64,000 nucleotides of DNA from Prescottella soli (GCF_040024445.1 NZ_CP157276.1:1-64000); one strand, 5' to 3'; shown: positions 1 to 11,394, counted from the first letter of the stretch. Numbers and translations: made by a program. The notes: a model not told the origin generated them from the letters alone.

Positions 1-2
1 AG

Positions 3-3000
3 GTGATGCTGGAGTTTCGGAACACCGAGTCGCCGCGCCTGGAGTTGCCGGGGCTGACGGTCGAGCCTGTCGACGTCGACCTCGAGGTCGCCCGTTACGA
101 CCTGCATCTGGGCCTCGCCGAGGAGTTCGACACCGGCGCCGGCGCTCCCCTCGGGATGTCGGGTTCCTTCGGCTTCGCTGCCGACATCTTCGACTCGGAC
201 ACCGTGCAGCGCTTTGCGGACCAGTTCGTCCGCATCGCCGAGGAGGTCGTTTCCTCGCCCTCGGTTCGCGTCGCGGACATCGATCCCCTCTCCGTGGCTG
301 ATCGTCGGGAGTTGGTGCCGGTGTCGGGTGGTTCGGGGGTGTCGGGGCGGGTGTTGCCGGAGTTGTTGTCGGTGTCGGTGGCTCGGGATCCGGGTGCGGT
401 TGCGGTGGTGTGTGGGGGTCGGGGGTGGACGTACGGGGAGGTGGATTCGGCGTCGAATCGGTTGGCGCGGTTGTTGATCGGTCGGGGTGTGGGTCCGGAG
501 TCGTGTGTGGCGGTGGCGTTGGCGCGGTCGTTCGAGTCGGTGGTGGCGGTGTGGGCGGTGGCGAAGTCGGGGGCGGCGTTCGTTCCGGTGGATCCGTTGT
601 ATCCGGTTGCGCGGGTGGCGCATATGGTGGCTGATTCGGCTGTGGTGGTGGGTGTCACGGTGGCGGGGTGGCGGGATCGGTTGCCGGGGTCGGTGGGGTG
701 GGTGGTGCTCGATGATCCGGTTGTCGAGGTGGAGTTGGCGGGGTTGTCGTCGGGGCCGGTGGGTGAGGTGGATCGGGTTGGGTCGTTGGGGGTCGATCAT
801 GCGGCGTATGTGATTTATACGTCGGGGTCGACGGGGGTGCCGAAGGGTGTGGTGGTGACGCATCGGGGGTTGGCGAATCTTTTGGCGGAGCAGGTTGTTC
901 GGTTCGGGGTGGGGCCGGAGGCGCGGGTGTTGCATGTGGCGTCGCCGAGTTTCGATGCGGCGGTGCTCGAGCAGTTGTGGGCGTTCGGGTCCGGTGGGCG
1001 GCTGGTGGTGGTGCCGCCGGAGGTGGTCGGTGGTGTGGAGTTAGCGCGGATTCTGGTGCGGGAGGGGGTGACTCATGCTGCTTTGACGCCGGCGTTGTTG
1101 GGGACGGTGGATCCGGTGGGGCTCGACGATCTCGGGACGGTTGTGGTCGGTGGTGAGCGGTGTCCGCCGGAGTTGGTGGCGCGGTGGGCGCCGGGCCGGC
1201 GGATGTTCAACACGTACGGTCCGGCGGAGGCGACGATCCAGTCGAATGCCAGTGTCGGTATGGCGGTTGGGGGTCGGGTGACGATCGGTGGTCCGATTCG
1301 TGGTGTCGAGGAGTGTGTGCTCGACGGTTGGTTGCGGCCGGTGCCGGTGGGTGTGGTCGGGGAGTTGTATCTGGCGGGTGCGGCTCTGGCGCGTGGTTAT
1401 CGGAACCGGGTGGGGTTGACGGCGGCGCGGTTCGTTGCGGATCCGTTTGGGGGGTCGGGTCGGCGGATGTATCGGACGGGGGATCTGGTTCGGTGGTTGC
1501 GGTTGCCGGACGGTGGTCTGACGTTGGAGTACGTCGGGCGGTCGGATCTGCAGGTGAAGGTGCGTGGTTTCCGGGTCGAGTTGGGTGAGGTCGAGTCGGT
1601 TCTGTCGGCGTGTGCGGGGGTGGCGGGTGCGGCGGCGGCGGTGCGTGGGGGCGACGGTGCCGGTGATCGGTTGGTCGGGTATGTGGTGCCCGAGGTGGGT
1701 GTGGATCTCGATGTGCGTGAGGTTCTCGCGTTTGCGGGGGAGCGGTTGGCGCCGCACATGGTTCCGGCGGCGGTGGTGGTGGTGGAGGCCGTGCCGTTGA
1801 CGCCGAACGGCAAGGTTGATCGTGCGGCGTTGCCGGCGCCGGACTTCGCGGCGGGCCGGGCCGAGTACCGGGCACCGGGCACCGGGATGGAGAAGATGCT
1901 CACGGGGCTGTTCGGGGAGGTGCTCGGTGTCGATGCGGTGGGTGTCGAGGATTCGTTCTTCGCGCTCGGCGGCGACAGCATCATGTCGATCCAGTTGGCG
2001 GCGCGGGCGAAGGCGGCGGGGGTGGTGTTCTCGCCGCGGGACGTATTCGAGTGCAGGTCGGTGGCGAGGCTGGCGGAGGTTGCCGTCCTCGGCGGCGATG
2101 GTTCGACGCAGTTGCTCGAGGAGCTCCCCGGTGGCGGGGTGGGAGAGATCCCGTTGACGCCGGTACTGAGGTGGTTGCTCGAACGCGGAGTGTCTGGGTT
2201 CGGTCGTTTCTCCCAGGCCGTGATGCTGAATCTGCCGGAAGGCATTGGAGCGGCCGGCCTGACGAACACACTGCACGCGGTGCTCGACCGCCACGACATG
2301 TTGCGTGCCCGGTTGCGCCACGGTGTCGATGGGGTGTGGATGTGGGAAGTGTTGCCGCGCAGCGAGATACTGGCGGACACGCTGATCCGGCGGGTGCCCC
2401 TCGACATGTCGCCGGGAAGCGACGAGTTCCACGAACTGGCGGCGGCGGAGTTGAATGCCGCGGCGGATCGGCTCGACCCGGAGGCCGGGATCGTGGTGCA
2501 GGTGGTCTGGTTCGATCCAGTGGACGAGGCGCGGGGCCGAGTCCTGGTGGTGGTCCATCATTCGGCGGTCGACGGAGTGTCCTGGCGGGTGCTGGTGCCG
2601 GACCTGGCAACAGCGTGGTCGCGGATCGAGGCGGGTGAAGCGCCCGATCTGGCGCCGGTGGGGACGTCGATGCGCAGGTGGGCGCACGGGCTGGTCGAGG
2701 CGGCGCACCGGCCGGAACGGCTTGCGGAACTCGACATGTGGCGGGCGATGGCCGCGGTGCACGATCCGGTGATCGGGTCCCGACCCCTCGACCTCGCGAT
2801 CGACCTGGTCGCCACCACCCGGACGGTGGAGGTCGACATACCGCCAGAGGTGACCGAGGCCCTGTTGACCACAGTCCCGGAGGCGTTCCACGGCGGGGTG
2901 GGCGACGGGTTGCTGGCCGCGTTGGCGGTGGCGGTGACGAAGTGGCGGCGCGAGCGTGGAGACGCTGTCGGTTCCGGTCTCGATGACGCGGTGATCGGGC

Positions 3001-6000
3001 TCGAGGGGCACGGGCGCGAGGAGAGCGTGGTCGCTGGTTCGGATCTGACCCGCACGGTGGGGTGGTTCACCACGAGTTTTCCTCTGCGCCTCGATCTTTC
3101 CGGGATCGATCTCGACGAAGCGTGTGCCGGTGGGCCGGCCGCGGGAGCGGTCGTCAAGTCCGTCAAGGAGCAGCTCCGCGCGGTCCCCGACCACGGGATC
3201 GGCTACGGACTGCTGCGCTACCTCAACGAGGACGCCGGATCGGTGCTGCGGGACCTGCCTGCGCCGCAGATCGCGTTCAACTACCTCGGCCGCGTCGCCG
3301 GCGGGATCCCCGACGGCGGGCATGACGCAGACTGGCTCCCGGTCGCCGACGCCAGCGACCTCACCAGTGCGCAGGATCCGGACATGCCGGTGCCGGCGGT
3401 GCTCGACATCAACGCCTTCACCCTCGACGACGGAGGCCGATCGAGGTTGCGGGCGAACTGGTCCTTCCCGAGCGGAGTGCTCACCGCCCATGAGGTGGGC
3501 GAGGCAGCCCAATTGTGGCGCGATGCGCTGGTCGCGCTGGCCGCGTTCGCCGCGACGCCGGGGGCGGGCGGGCGAACCCCGTCCGATCTCGACCTGGTCC
3601 GGCTCGAACAGGCGGAGATCGAACGGCTCGAGGACCGGTATCCAAACATGACGGATGTGTGGCCGCTCTCGCCGCTGCAGGAGGGGTTGTTGTTCCACGC
3701 GTCGGTGTCCGGGGAGTCGGTGGACGCCTACCTGGTGCAGTTGGTCGTCGAGCTGCGCGGGGACGTCGACCCGGCGCGTCTGCGGCGCGCGGGACAGGGG
3801 CTGCTGGACCGGCATCCGAACCTGCGGACCGCGTTCGTCCCCGGCGTCGCCGGGGGTCCGGTACAGGTGGTGCAGGAGCACGTCGTGGCCCCGTGGTCGG
3901 CGAGCGACCTGTCGGGTTTGGGCGACGATGACCGGAACTGTGCATGGGATCGACTGATGTCTGCCGACCGGGCGACGCGGTTCGATCCGGCCCAGGCCCC
4001 GCTGCTGCGCTGGATGTTGGTCACCATCGGACCCGCGCGTCACCGACTGGTGCTGACTAATCATCATCTGCTGCTCGACGGTTGGTCGACGCCGCTGCTG
4101 TTGCGTGAACTGTTGCTGCTCTATGCCACCGACGGCGACGGCGCGATGCTGCCTCGTGTCCATCCCTATCGGGACTACCTGATTTGGATAGGCGGGCAGG
4201 ATGAGACCAGGTCGCTCGAGGCCTGGGCCCGCGTGTTCGCCGGCGCTGACGAGCCGACCCTGGTGGCACCGACCGACCAGAGTCGTCGATATTCGGAATC
4301 GCGGGTCGTGCTCGACGGACTGACCGAGGAACAGACCGCGGCGCTGACCTCTCTCGCGCGCGCCCGGGGAATCACCCTCAACACCGTGGTCCAGGCGGCG
4401 TGGGCAATCGTCCTGGGCGTGTGGACATCCCGGGACGATGTCACGTTCGGTGCGACCGTGTCGGGGCGCCCTTCGCAGATCGAGGGCGTCGAGGCGATGC
4501 TCGGGCTGTTCGTCAACACGCTGCCGGTCCGGGTGCGACTCGATGCGCAGGAGAGTCTGGGGCAACTCCTCGATCGGATCCAGGCGGAGCAGGCTGCGCT
4601 ACTCGATCACCACCACGTGGGTCTGGCCGACATCCAGCGGGTGGCCGGGCCGGGGGCAGTTTTCGACACGATGACTGTGTTCGAGTCCTACCCGGTCGAT
4701 CGGGGTGGGCTCACCGCGGAGACCGACGTCGCCGGCATGCGGGTGGTGGGGGTGAGCGGGACCGACGCCTCGCACTATCCGATCGGCCTGGTTGCCCAGG
4801 TCGACACGCGACTGCACCTGCGAATCAGTTACCTGCCCGAGATCTTCGACCGCGAGACGATGGAGGCGACCCTGCAGCGGGCCCTGCGGGTGATCGATGC
4901 TGTCGTCGCCGACCCGGACCTGCCGCTGGCCCGACTGGATCTGCTCTCCGTGGCTGATCGTCGGGAGTTGGTGCCGGTGTCGGGTGGTTCGGGGGTGTCG
5001 GGGCGGGTGTTGCCGGAGTTGTTGTCGGTGTCGGTGGCTCGGGATCCGGGTGCGGTTGCGGTGGTGTGTGGGGGTCGGGGGTGGACGTACGGGGAGGTGG
5101 ATGCGGCGTCGAATCGGTTGGCGCGGTTGTTGATCGGTCGGGGTGTGGGTCCGGAGTCGTGTGTGGCGGTGGCGTTGGCGCGGTCGTTCGAGTCGGTGGT
5201 GGCGGTGTGGGCGGTGGCGAAGTCGGGGGCGGCGTTCGTTCCGGTGGATCCGTTGTATCCGGTTGCGCGGGTGGCGCATATGGTGGCTGATTCGGCTGTG
5301 GTGGTGGGTGTCACGGTGGCGGGGTGGCGGGATCGGTTGCCGGGGTCGGTGGGGTGGGTGGTGCTCGATGATCCGGTTGTCGAGGTGGAGTTGGCGGGGT
5401 TGTCGTCGGGGCCGGTGGGTGAGGTGGATCGGGTTGGGTCGTTGGGGGTCGATCATGCGGCGTATGTGATTTATACGTCGGGGTCGACGGGGGTGCCGAA
5501 GGGTGTGGTGGTGACGCATCGGGGGTTGGCGAATCTTTTGGCGGAGCAGGTTGTTCGGTTCGGGGTGGGGCCGGAGGCGCGGGTGTTGCATGTGGCGTCG
5601 CCGAGTTTCGATGCGGCGGTGCTCGAGCAGTTGTGGGCGTTCGGGTCCGGTGGGCGGCTGGTGGTGGTGCCGCCGGAGGTGGTCGGTGGTGTGGAGTTAG
5701 CGCGGATTCTGGTGCGGGAGGGGGTGACTCATGCTGCTTTGACGCCGGCGTTGTTGGGGACGGTGGATCCGGTGGGGCTCGACGATCTCGGGACGGTTGT
5801 GGTCGGTGGTGAGCGGTGTCCGCCGGAGTTGGTGGCGCGGTGGGCGCCGGGCCGGCGGATGTTCAACACGTACGGTCCGGCGGAGGCGACGATCCAGTCG
5901 AATGCCAGTGTCGGTATGGCGGTTGGGGGTCGGGTGACGATCGGTGGTCCGATTCGTGGTGTCGAGGAGTGTGTGCTCGACGGTTGGTTGCGGCCGGTGC

Positions 6001-7607
6001 CGGTGGGTGTGGTCGGGGAGTTGTATCTGGCGGGTGCGGCTCTGGCGCGTGGTTATCGGAACCGGGTGGGGTTGACGGCGGCGCGGTTCGTTGCGGATCC
6101 GTTTGGGGGGTCGGGTCGGCGGATGTATCGGACGGGGGATCTGGTTCGGTGGTTGCGGTTGCCGGACGGTGGTCTGACGTTGGAGTACGTCGGGCGGTCG
6201 GATCTGCAGGTGAAGGTGCGTGGTTTCCGGGTCGAGTTGGGTGAGGTCGAGTCGGTTCTGTCGGCGTGTGCGGGGGTGGCGGGTGCGGCGGCGGCGGTGC
6301 GTGGGGGCGACGGTGCCGGTGATCGGTTGGTCGGGTATGTGGTGCCCGAGGTGGGTGTGGATCTCGATGTGCGTGAGGTTCTCGCGTTTGCGGGGGAGCG
6401 GTTGGCGCCGCACATGGTTCCGGCGGCGGTGGTGGTGGTGGTGGAGGCCGTGCCGTTGACGCCGAACGGCAAGGTTGATCGTGCGGCGTTGCCGGCGCCG
6501 GACTTCGCGGCGGGCCGGTCCGAGTACCGGGCACCGAGAGCGGGCGGTGAATCCGCTGTGGCGGCCGCCTTCGCGGCTGAACTCGGTGTGGCACAGGTCG
6601 GTGCGGACGACAACTTCTTCGCCCTCGGCGGCAACTCGTTGACGGCCACTGGGGTGGCCGCGCGGCTGCGGGAGTCGACCTCCACGGAGGTGCCGGTCGA
6701 ATGGATCTTCACACATTCGACGCCCGAGTCGCTGGCACACCGGATCGAGACGCGCGAGGCCGGGAGAGTCGAGAACGACGGCGCTGGTTCTGCTGTCGCG
6801 GTTCTACTTCCACTGCGTGCCGAAGGCAGTCGGAATCCGCTCTTCTGTGTTCATCCCGCCATCGGGCTCGCCTGGTGTTTCACCGGCTTGGTGCAGTACG
6901 TCGACAACGACCGGCCGATCTACGGAATCAATTCACCCGCGCTGACCGATCCCGATGCGCATTTCGGGTCGCTCGACGACCTTGCACGCCGCTACGTCCG
7001 GGAGATCCGGTCTGTGCAGCCACACGGTCCTTATCACCTGCTCGGCTACTCGGTGGGGGGCCAGATCGCGCACGCGATGGCGGTCCAGCTTCGTCGAGAT
7101 GGTGACGACGTGACCCTTGCCATGCTGGACAGCCGCGCGCCGTCGGAGGCCGCGTTCGACGAAGAGATGCCCACGGCTGCAAGGTTGGTCGCCGAGTTCG
7201 GTGGGGTGGAGTTGGACGAGGCGGAATCGGCCATGACGGCCGAGCAGGCCGCACGGCTGCTACGTGCGAAGGGTGGACTCTTTGCATTACTGACTCCGGA
7301 TCACCTCGAGACCCTCTACCGGCAGTACCGCGACCTTGTTCTTGGTGCTCGCACGCATCGGCCGTCGACCCTCGAGGGTGCCGTGGTCGCGTATTTCAGC
7401 GCGGCGACAGATTCGACCGACGATCACGATCTGGACCGTGAGACCGGAGCAGCGGGCTGGAGGGAGTACATCATCGGTGAAATACACGAGTACCAAATAC
7501 CGACGAGTCACGAGCAAATGACGAGCCCGCAAGGCCTTTCGGTCGTGGGTCCCCTCCTCGACCGGCACTTGAATCTGGCCGACCGAGAACGTGGGGTGCC
7601 CGAGTAA
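3..7607 (+). CDS. Non-ribosomal peptide synthetase, C-terminal part (C'-A-PCP-E-C-A-PCP-TE), 5' truncated by window
   Basis: The reading frame is open to the left edge, so the start lies outside the window and the first ~95 visible residues are the tail of a condensation domain. Domains by visible residue: A1 ~96-620; PCP1 ~625-695 (GGDSI, Ser659); epimerisation domain ~715-1165 (HHSAVDGVS near 851); C2 ~1215-1640 (HHLLLDGWS near 1354); A2 ~1648-2173; PCP2 (GGNSL, Ser2212); type I thioesterase (GYSVGG, Ser2350; Asp2376; His2503). Alignment to GrsA gives the ten-residue code DALAVGTIQK for both A domains, so both should load the same monomer; I do not assign it. The E domain implies the first of the two becomes D. 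The TE makes this the terminal protein, releasing a chain that ends D-X, L-X. The PCP before the E domain has the GGDSI form usual there. The A domains use G/T-ending codons, whereas the C and E domains use C/G-ending ones. Confidence 0.97.
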   Translation: MMLEFRNTESPRLELPGLTVEPVDVDLEVARYDLHLGLAEEFDTGAGAPLGMSGSFGFAADIFDSDTVQRFADQFVRIAEEVVSSPSVRVADIDPLSVADRRELVPVSGGSGVSGRVLPELLSVSVARDPGAVAVVCGGRGWTYGEVDSASNRLARLLIGRGVGPESCVAVALARSFESVVAVWAVAKSGAAFVPVDPLYPVARVAHMVADSAVVVGVTVAGWRDRLPGSVGWVVLDDPVVEVELAGLSSGPVGEVDRVGSLGVDHAAYVIYTSGSTGVPKGVVVTHRGLANLLAEQVVRFGVGPEARVLHVASPSFDAAVLEQLWAFGSGGRLVVVPPEVVGGVELARILVREGVTHAALTPALLGTVDPVGLDDLGTVVVGGERCPPELVARWAPGRRMFNTYGPAEATIQSNASVGMAVGGRVTIGGPIRGVEECVLDGWLRPVPVGVVGELYLAGAALARGYRNRVGLTAARFVADPFGGSGRRMYRTGDLVRWLRLPDGGLTLEYVGRSDLQVKVRGFRVELGEVESVLSACAGVAGAAAAVRGGDGAGDRLVGYVVPEVGVDLDVREVLAFAGERLAPHMVPAAVVVVEAVPLTPNGKVDRAALPAPDFAAGRAEYRAPGTGMEKMLTGLFGEVLGVDAVGVEDSFFALGGDSIMSIQLAARAKAAGVVFSPRDVFECRSVARLAEVAVLGGDGSTQLLEELPGGGVGEIPLTPVLRWLLERGVSGFGRFSQAVMLNLPEGIGAAGLTNTLHAVLDRHDMLRARLRHGVDGVWMWEVLPRSEILADTLIRRVPLDMSPGSDEFHELAAAELNAAADRLDPEAGIVVQVVWFDPVDEARGRVLVVVHHSAVDGVSWRVLVPDLATAWSRIEAGEAPDLAPVGTSMRRWAHGLVEAAHRPERLAELDMWRAMAAVHDPVIGSRPLDLAIDLVATTRTVEVDIPPEVTEALLTTVPEAFHGGVGDGLLAALAVAVTKWRRERGDAVGSGLDDAVIGLEGHGREESVVAGSDLTRTVGWFTTSFPLRLDLSGIDLDEACAGGPAAGAVVKSVKEQLRAVPDHGIGYGLLRYLNEDAGSVLRDLPAPQIAFNYLGRVAGGIPDGGHDADWLPVADASDLTSAQDPDMPVPAVLDINAFTLDDGGRSRLRANWSFPSGVLTAHEVGEAAQLWRDALVALAAFAATPGAGGRTPSDLDLVRLEQAEIERLEDRYPNMTDVWPLSPLQEGLLFHASVSGESVDAYLVQLVVELRGDVDPARLRRAGQGLLDRHPNLRTAFVPGVAGGPVQVVQEHVVAPWSASDLSGLGDDDRNCAWDRLMSADRATRFDPAQAPLLRWMLVTIGPARHRLVLTNHHLLLDGWSTPLLLRELLLLYATDGDGAMLPRVHPYRDYLIWIGGQDETRSLEAWARVFAGADEPTLVAPTDQSRRYSESRVVLDGLTEEQTAALTSLARARGITLNTVVQAAWAIVLGVWTSRDDVTFGATVSGRPSQIEGVEAMLGLFVNTLPVRVRLDAQESLGQLLDRIQAEQAALLDHHHVGLADIQRVAGPGAVFDTMTVFESYPVDRGGLTAETDVAGMRVVGVSGTDASHYPIGLVAQVDTRLHLRISYLPEIFDRETMEATLQRALRVIDAVVADPDLPLARLDLLSVADRRELVPVSGGSGVSGRVLPELLSVSVARDPGAVAVVCGGRGWTYGEVDAASNRLARLLIGRGVGPESCVAVALARSFESVVAVWAVAKSGAAFVPVDPLYPVARVAHMVADSAVVVGVTVAGWRDRLPGSVGWVVLDDPVVEVELAGLSSGPVGEVDRVGSLGVDHAAYVIYTSGSTGVPKGVVVTHRGLANLLAEQVVRFGVGPEARVLHVASPSFDAAVLEQLWAFGSGGRLVVVPPEVVGGVELARILVREGVTHAALTPALLGTVDPVGLDDLGTVVVGGERCPPELVARWAPGRRMFNTYGPAEATIQSNASVGMAVGGRVTIGGPIRGVEECVLDGWLRPVPVGVVGELYLAGAALARGYRNRVGLTAARFVADPFGGSGRRMYRTGDLVRWLRLPDGGLTLEYVGRSDLQVKVRGFRVELGEVESVLSACAGVAGAAAAVRGGDGAGDRLVGYVVPEVGVDLDVREVLAFAGERLAPHMVPAAVVVVVEAVPLTPNGKVDRAALPAPDFAAGRSEYRAPRAGGESAVAAAFAAELGVAQVGADDNFFALGGNSLTATGVAARLRESTSTEVPVEWIFTHSTPESLAHRIETREAGRVENDGAGSAVAVLLPLRAEGSRNPLFCVHPAIGLAWCFTGLVQYVDNDRPIYGINSPALTDPDAHFGSLDDLARRYVREIRSVQPHGPYHLLGYSVGGQIAHAMAVQLRRDGDDVTLAMLDSRAPSEAAFDEEMPTAARLVAEFGGVELDEAESAMTAEQAARLLRAKGGLFALLTPDHLETLYRQYRDLVLGARTHRPSTLEGAVVAYFSAATDSTDDHDLDRETGAAGWREYIIGEIHEYQIPTSHEQMTSPQGLSVVGPLLDRHLNLADRERGVPE
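288..1877 (+). repeat. Near-identical adenylation-domain repeat, copy 1
   Basis: This 1590-bp block covers essentially the whole A1 domain and matches 4944-6536. By direct comparison the copies differ by two substitutions (447 T versus 5103 G, Ser/Ala; 1860 G versus 6519 T, Ala/Ser) and one extra GTG codon in the poly-valine stretch of copy 2. Silent sites are also the same. The sharp edges coincide with A-domain boundaries. Confidence 0.97.
4944..6536 (+). repeat. Near-identical adenylation-domain repeat, copy 2
   Basis: This is the second copy of the 288-1877 block, offset 4656 bp (4659 bp after the 3-bp insertion). Sequence outside the block (C2 domain before, PCP2 and TE after) is unrelated to that around copy 1. 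Confidence 0.97.
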
Positions 7608-7968
7608 TGCGCAGCACGAAACCAACCGTGCACCCGTTGCTCGACTCTTCGGCGCGGACTACCGTGGTGTCGAGCGGGCCGAATGGGTGTGCCGGTCGCG
7701 CTCGGTGCCGTTGGCTGCCCCGGACCCGGCAGTCCCATTGGAGGACAGCCATTCGCCGAGAGGGTTCCTCAGGACTTCAGCTATTCACGGCACTCGCCGA
7801 AGCAGTGTCTCCAGTCGCTCTCTCACCTGATCGCCAGGTGCGGGCGCACAGCAGTCGAGCCGGAAAGCACGCTTCTGCGTATGGCGCGGAGCGCCACCAG
7901 TCCCTCCTTCTCATCGGTACCTTTCCGCGTCGGATGGTGGTGCGATGCGAATCGGGTAGGAGGACAAT
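7608..7968 (+). other. 361-bp gap after the NRPS, doubtful 121-codon frame
   Basis: A frame beginning with the ATG of TAATG at the NRPS stop (7607) runs to 7972 and overlaps the next gene's GTG as ATGTGA, which would fit translational coupling at both ends. Its product is rich in Arg and Ser, has no recognisable motif, and third codon positions are not strongly G/C as in the neighbours. I see no other gene here. More likely non-coding or a decayed gene. Confidence 0.3.
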
Positions 7969-8616
7969 GTGACCGCGATTCGGCTCGAGAAACTGTTCGG
8001 CGGGGACGCGGTCGGGGGCACCGAGCATCGGTGCTCCTCGGTGCTGCGTAGTTGGGTTTGCGACTACCTGATCCGACCACATCCGGATCTCGGCAGATCG
8101 GGTCCGGTCTGCCCGTTCACCAATCCTTCGATCTCGCGCGGACTGTTGTGGGTCGGATTCATCGATGGCTCCGACGTCGGTCTCGAGCAGATGACGGAGG
8201 TGGTGGACGAGATATTCGGTGCCTTTCGCGAGTTGCCACCGGTTGACGGCGACGATGCGCTCCTGAAGGCCGTGCTGCTCGTGTTCCCCGACGTCTCGGA
8301 CTACTCGCTGATCGAGGAGGCACAACGCGAAGGCAAGTCCAAGTTCGTCCAGGAGGGACTCATGCTCGGCCAGTTCTATCCGGGATGCACCGCGTCCGGG
8401 CTGCGGAACAAGGAATTCCGGGCGCTGGACGCACCGCTTCCTATTCTGGCGGTGCGCAATATGGTCGGCTCCGATTTTCCGTTCCTGGCGCAGCGGAGCG
8501 AGTGGGTCGACGCCTATCTGAAGAGGTTTGCGCACCGGATCCCAGGTCCGGTCAGGAGCACCATCACCGAGAAGGTAGTCAGGGAGTTCGGCGTGGACGG
8601 GAGTCGTGACCGGTAG
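7969..8616 (+). CDS. DUF6875-like protein downstream of NRPS
   Basis: The protein has 215 aa and starts at GTG, with a strong AGGAGGA ribosome site at 7958-7964, four bases upstream. Visible conserved-looking stretches are RPHPDLGRSGPVCPF near residue 37 (a Cys in a Pro-rich motif), GLMLGQFYPGC near 127 and PILAVRNMVGSDFPFL near 154. From memory these match the actinobacterial DUF6875 family, whose biochemical role I do not know. No signal peptide or membrane segment is evident. It is co-oriented with the NRPS 361 bp upstream and is followed by a strong terminator, so it is probably the last gene of the NRPS transcription unit. Confidence 0.75.
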   Translation: MTAIRLEKLFGGDAVGGTEHRCSSVLRSWVCDYLIRPHPDLGRSGPVCPFTNPSISRGLLWVGFIDGSDVGLEQMTEVVDEIFGAFRELPPVDGDDALLKAVLLVFPDVSDYSLIEEAQREGKSKFVQEGLMLGQFYPGCTASGLRNKEFRALDAPLPILAVRNMVGSDFPFLAQRSEWVDAYLKRFAHRIPGPVRSTITEKVVREFGVDGSRDR

Positions 8617-8704
8617 ACGGGTCAGTGTTGGGAGTTCATCGAGTTTCCCTGTTGCGCTGTTGAGTACGCGCTGATCTAGTTCTTTCGTCACGTGCCTGGC
8701 TCTG

Positions 8705-8743
8705 CGGGAGGGATCGGCGTCGAGGACGCCGGTAGCCCTCCCG
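8705..8743. terminator. Bidirectional hairpin terminator between convergent genes
   Basis: CGGGAGGG (8705-8712) pairs with CCCTCCCG (8736-8743), and CGGCGTC (8715-8721) pairs with GACGCCG (8725-8731) around a GAG loop. It lies between the convergent genes ending at 8616 (+) and 8764 (-). There is no T-tract, as is common in actinomycetes. Confidence 0.85.
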
Positions 8744-8763
8744 AAGAGGCCAGGTTGGGTGGA

Positions 8764-9213
8764 CTATGACGTGGGGATGATGCCGAGCTGCTGGAGGACC
8801 GTGACTCCGTCGTCGAGCCCGAGTTCCTCGACGATGAGGCCGTTCTGGACTTTCAGAACGGTGGTCCCGGTGAAGCGGAGCGTCTTGCCGGAGTCGGGCG
8901 GGACGGAGCCGATCGGCAGGTCGTCGAAGACGATCGGGCCGGAGTGCGTGCCTCCGCCTTCCCACTGTCCGACGACGTAGTCACCTTCGGCGATCAGGTC
9001 GGCTGTGCCCCAGAAGTTGAGGTCGGGGAATGCGGTGCGGAACTTGGTGGCAAACTCGCGAACCTCGTCGCGTCCACGCATCGGCTGGTGCAGGGAGTAC
9101 TCGAAGCGGATGTCGGGGTGGGCGAGTTCGTCGATGACGCTGGGGTTCCACGGCTTGCCCCAAAACTCGGTGAACCAACGTCCGACGATGGCCTTGTTCT
9201 CGTCGACAGACAT
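8764..9213 (-). CDS. SnoaL-like / ester cyclase family protein
   Basis: The 149-aa protein fits the SnoaL-like polyketide cyclase / ester cyclase fold (NTF2-like cone, usually 130-150 aa). The N-terminal helix resembles IVGRWFTEFW, followed by HPDIRFEYSLHQPMRGRDEVREF and the FRTAFPDLNF segment typical of the family. Members either catalyse small-molecule cyclisation or hydrolysis or simply bind ligands, and the substrate here cannot be read from sequence. It is monocistronic, convergent with the DUF6875-like gene, and no regulator is adjacent. Confidence 0.85.
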   Translation of the reverse strand: MSVDENKAIVGRWFTEFWGKPWNPSVIDELAHPDIRFEYSLHQPMRGRDEVREFATKFRTAFPDLNFWGTADLIAEGDYVVGQWEGGGTHSGPIVFDDLPIGSVPPDSGKTLRFTGTTVLKVQNGLIVEELGLDDGVTVLQQLGIIPTS

Positions 9214-9837
9214 GTTCCTGTCCCCTCTGTGGATGCGCCGTCGTTCGGATTCGACGGCGTCACTTCGAAGACGTCTGGAGTTGTCGATTCGTGAGTCTGT
9301 GGACCAATGAAGTTTCGGAGCACATTGTCGAACGCCGTCCCTCGCATGTCATTCGGGCGCCCGGGAGTCGTCATTGCGAACATCTGGATCTGGCAGTGCT
9401 CCAACGGATCAGCGGCCTCGCGCGCTCCGCCACCTTCCACTGTCGGGACACCCCGGGTTGCCGGTCTTGGGTCTGCAGAGACAGCTCATTGTCGAGCCCG
9501 TTCCGCCGCCCTTCCCGCATAACTGGAGCAAGGCCGCGGCGCGCTGGTCATGTCTCCATGCGCGCAGTCGGCGCCACGACACTTTCGCCGCGGCAGCCTC
9601 GTCGTCAGGCGCGATGGCCTCGTGCGCAGGGGAGGCAATCCGTCACGCGGACTGTGTGCCCGCGACGGGGATGCGCTTCGTGGAGCTGCGGCCTTCCAAG
9701 CTCCCCGCTGCCCCGACTATGCGCGTCCAGGAGATGGGTGTCGACGATCTCGATGGCTTCCATGGGTTTGAAGGATCGGACCAGCTTGTTGATACCGATG
9801 TCTTCGCGCAGAGCGACGGACGCGCGTGCATTCCTGA
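9214..9837. other. 624-bp gap with possible decayed minus-strand frame
   Basis: No intact gene is seen. On the minus strand around 9720-9841 one frame gives protein-like sequence (ALREDIGINKLVRSF, then PMEAIEIVDTHLLDA) just beyond the stop of the hypothetical gene at 9838. This may be the tail of that gene or of another gene in a shifted frame. The rest (9214-9700) shows nothing I can support. Confidence 0.35.
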
Positions 9838-10371
9838 TCACGGCCGTCCCCGCCTTGCTCGTCGGTGACGGGCATGCCGTGTCGGGTGTGGAGGCCAGAC
9901 TTGCCGCCCGTCATGGATGGTCCAGGTGACGCCTTGCGAGTTCACGCCGGTGAGACCGTCGAGATTGTGAAGGCCGATCATTCGCAGTGCCTCTGGAGTA
10001 CTGACCGCAGCGGTGACGAGGGCATGTTCGGGACGCCATGTGGTCGACCACAGCAGTCGCCGGGTCATCTGCGCCCAGCCGAGGGCAGGCCCTGTCATCA
10101 CCCAGAGGTCGGCGCCGGCGCCCATGAATCGTGTCGCCTGGTGCAGCCATGATGCTGCCTCTTCTGGCCATGTGATCGTCTCGGTGACCTCGCCACCGGT
10201 TCTCTCCCAGCGCGAGGTGAACTGGTCGACGAATGCAAGCGCCTCGGGCGTTCTGCCGGAGCCGATAGCGATGTGGCGCACGCCGCGGCGGTGGGCGAGG
10301 TCGACCAGGCCAGTCAGTTCTGATCCCGTCACGGTGTCCATTGCTCGCCTCGCGCACGCGCGGACTTCCAT
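9838..10371 (-). CDS. Hypothetical protein, possibly frameshifted at its C-terminus
   Basis: I do not recognise this family. The frame gives ~178 aa from ATG 10371 (ATG 10341 is an alternative). Residues ~15-155 read like a globular protein (GVRHIAIGSGRTPEALAF, then ATRFMGAGADLWVMTGPAL), but the last ~18 residues are abnormally His/Arg-rich. A neighbouring frame continues protein-like sequence past the stop, so a frameshift near 9890 is likely. It lies downstream of the ogt/sigma-stub pair on the same strand. Confidence 0.5.
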   Translation of the reverse strand: MEVRACARRAMDTVTGSELTGLVDLAHRRGVRHIAIGSGRTPEALAFVDQFTSRWERTGGEVTETITWPEEAASWLHQATRFMGAGADLWVMTGPALGWAQMTRRLLWSTTWRPEHALVTAAVSTPEALRMIGLHNLDGLTGVNSQGVTWTIHDGRQVWPPHPTRHARHRRARRGRP

Positions 10372-10474
10372 GCCGAGTACCGGTCCGTGCAGCAGGTGCC
10401 GCGAGGGCGGGAGCCGGCCGCCCCGCTGAGCACGTAAGTCTCCGCCGGATTGCCGGCTATGGGCTCCGTGGTGC

Positions 10475-10555
10475 TCATGCCGCGTCACGGCAGACACGGA
10501 GCACGGTGGTGCCGTGCTCCTCGACCGCTCTGTCGAACGGCTGTTTCATGTCCAT
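10475..10555 (-). pseudogene. N-terminal stub of an ECF sigma factor
   Basis: ATG 10555 opens 26 codons (PFDRAVEEHGTTVLRVCR is the recognisable part), matching the first helix of region 2 of ECF sigma factors (family pattern: ..HG.TVLRVCR), then stops at TGA. It lies directly downstream of an ogt gene. The second ogt (41245) is also followed by a truncated sigma factor of the same type, which supports the call despite the short length. Confidence 0.6.
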
Positions 10556-10597
10556 CCTCTTGAAGACGCTGGACGGGGACCTGACGTGAGATCCCCG

Positions 10598-11170
10598 TCA
10601 GAACAATCGGCCCGCGCGGACCTGGGCGGACTCCTCCAGTTCCAGCAGGGCCCTCTTGCGGTTCAGCCCGCCGGCATAGCCGGTGAGATTTCCGTCCGCA
10701 CCCAGCACACGGTGGCACGGCACGAAGATGCACAGCGGGTTCGCGCCTACCGCCTGCCCGACGCGGTAGGCGAGACTGCGGTCGCCGAGTCGGTCGGCGA
10801 TGCTGCCGTATGTCGTCGTCTCGCCGAACGGGATCTCGTTCACGATGCGCCAAACCGCCTGCTGGCAAGCGTCTCCGGCCGGCCGTAGTGGCAGGGTGAA
10901 CTCCTGTCGATGGCCGACGAGATAGTCGTCCAGCTGAGCGGCGGCCTCAGAGAGCAGCTCGTCGTCCGCGACCGCCGTCCCGAACGTCTCCTCCGCTGGG
11001 CGGCGGATGTGGTGCCGGAAGTACAAGCCCGTGACTGCCTCGTCGCCGGCGACGATCGTGACAGGTCCCAGAGCGCTGTCCACCACCATGTGTCGATTAC
11101 GCAGGTCGACCCCTTTCGCTTCCTCTGATGTGAAGACGCGGGGCGCCTCGAACGTGAGATGGCGTTGCAT
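10598..11170 (-). CDS. ogt: Methylated-DNA--[protein]-cysteine S-methyltransferase (copy 1)
   Basis: This repairs O6-alkylguanine by irreversible alkyl transfer to the Cys of the PCHRV motif. Also visible are the VGQAVGANP segment, the GETTTYG helix-turn-helix entry and LTGYAGGLNRKRALLELE. The start is uncertain: the paralog at 41245 aligns only from about residue 28 here (near 11089), where no good ATG/GTG with a ribosome site exists, so upstream ATGs at 11170 or 11197 or an internal ATG at 11089 are all possible. It is followed by a sigma-factor stub. Confidence 0.9.
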   Translation of the reverse strand: MQRHLTFEAPRVFTSEEAKGVDLRNRHMVVDSALGPVTIVAGDEAVTGLYFRHHIRRPAEETFGTAVADDELLSEAAAQLDDYLVGHRQEFTLPLRPAGDACQQAVWRIVNEIPFGETTTYGSIADRLGDRSLAYRVGQAVGANPLCIFVPCHRVLGADGNLTGYAGGLNRKRALLELEESAQVRAGRLF

Positions 11171-11394
11171 GGTCGTGTCGAAAGTGCATCGCGCCATGCG
11201 GCGTCGACCCGATCGGGCGTCACTGACTGTGGGGAAGGCGGGTGAGCATCGGTGGACACCGCAGTCACGAAGATGGGGCGCCGGCGACCCCTATGATGAT
11301 CCGCACCCTGGTGCCGAGGCGCGACGACGAGCGACCCGGATGCCTGGGAGTGCCCCGCCGCGGGTAGCCGGTTGCAAGGGGGTGACTGAGAACT

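Noticed and set aside
1741-1800. GTG/GCG runs in the adenylation domains as microsatellites
   Set aside because: They encode normal Val/Ala stretches of the family; only the one-codon difference between copies was kept as evidence of slippage.
1041-4565. 1174-codon open frame antisense to the NRPS (and similar at 5697-6740)
   Set aside because: It is a mirror of the G/T-rich adenylation-domain codons; the product is His/Arg/Pro-rich without motifs, and the sense strand has unmistakable NRPS domains.
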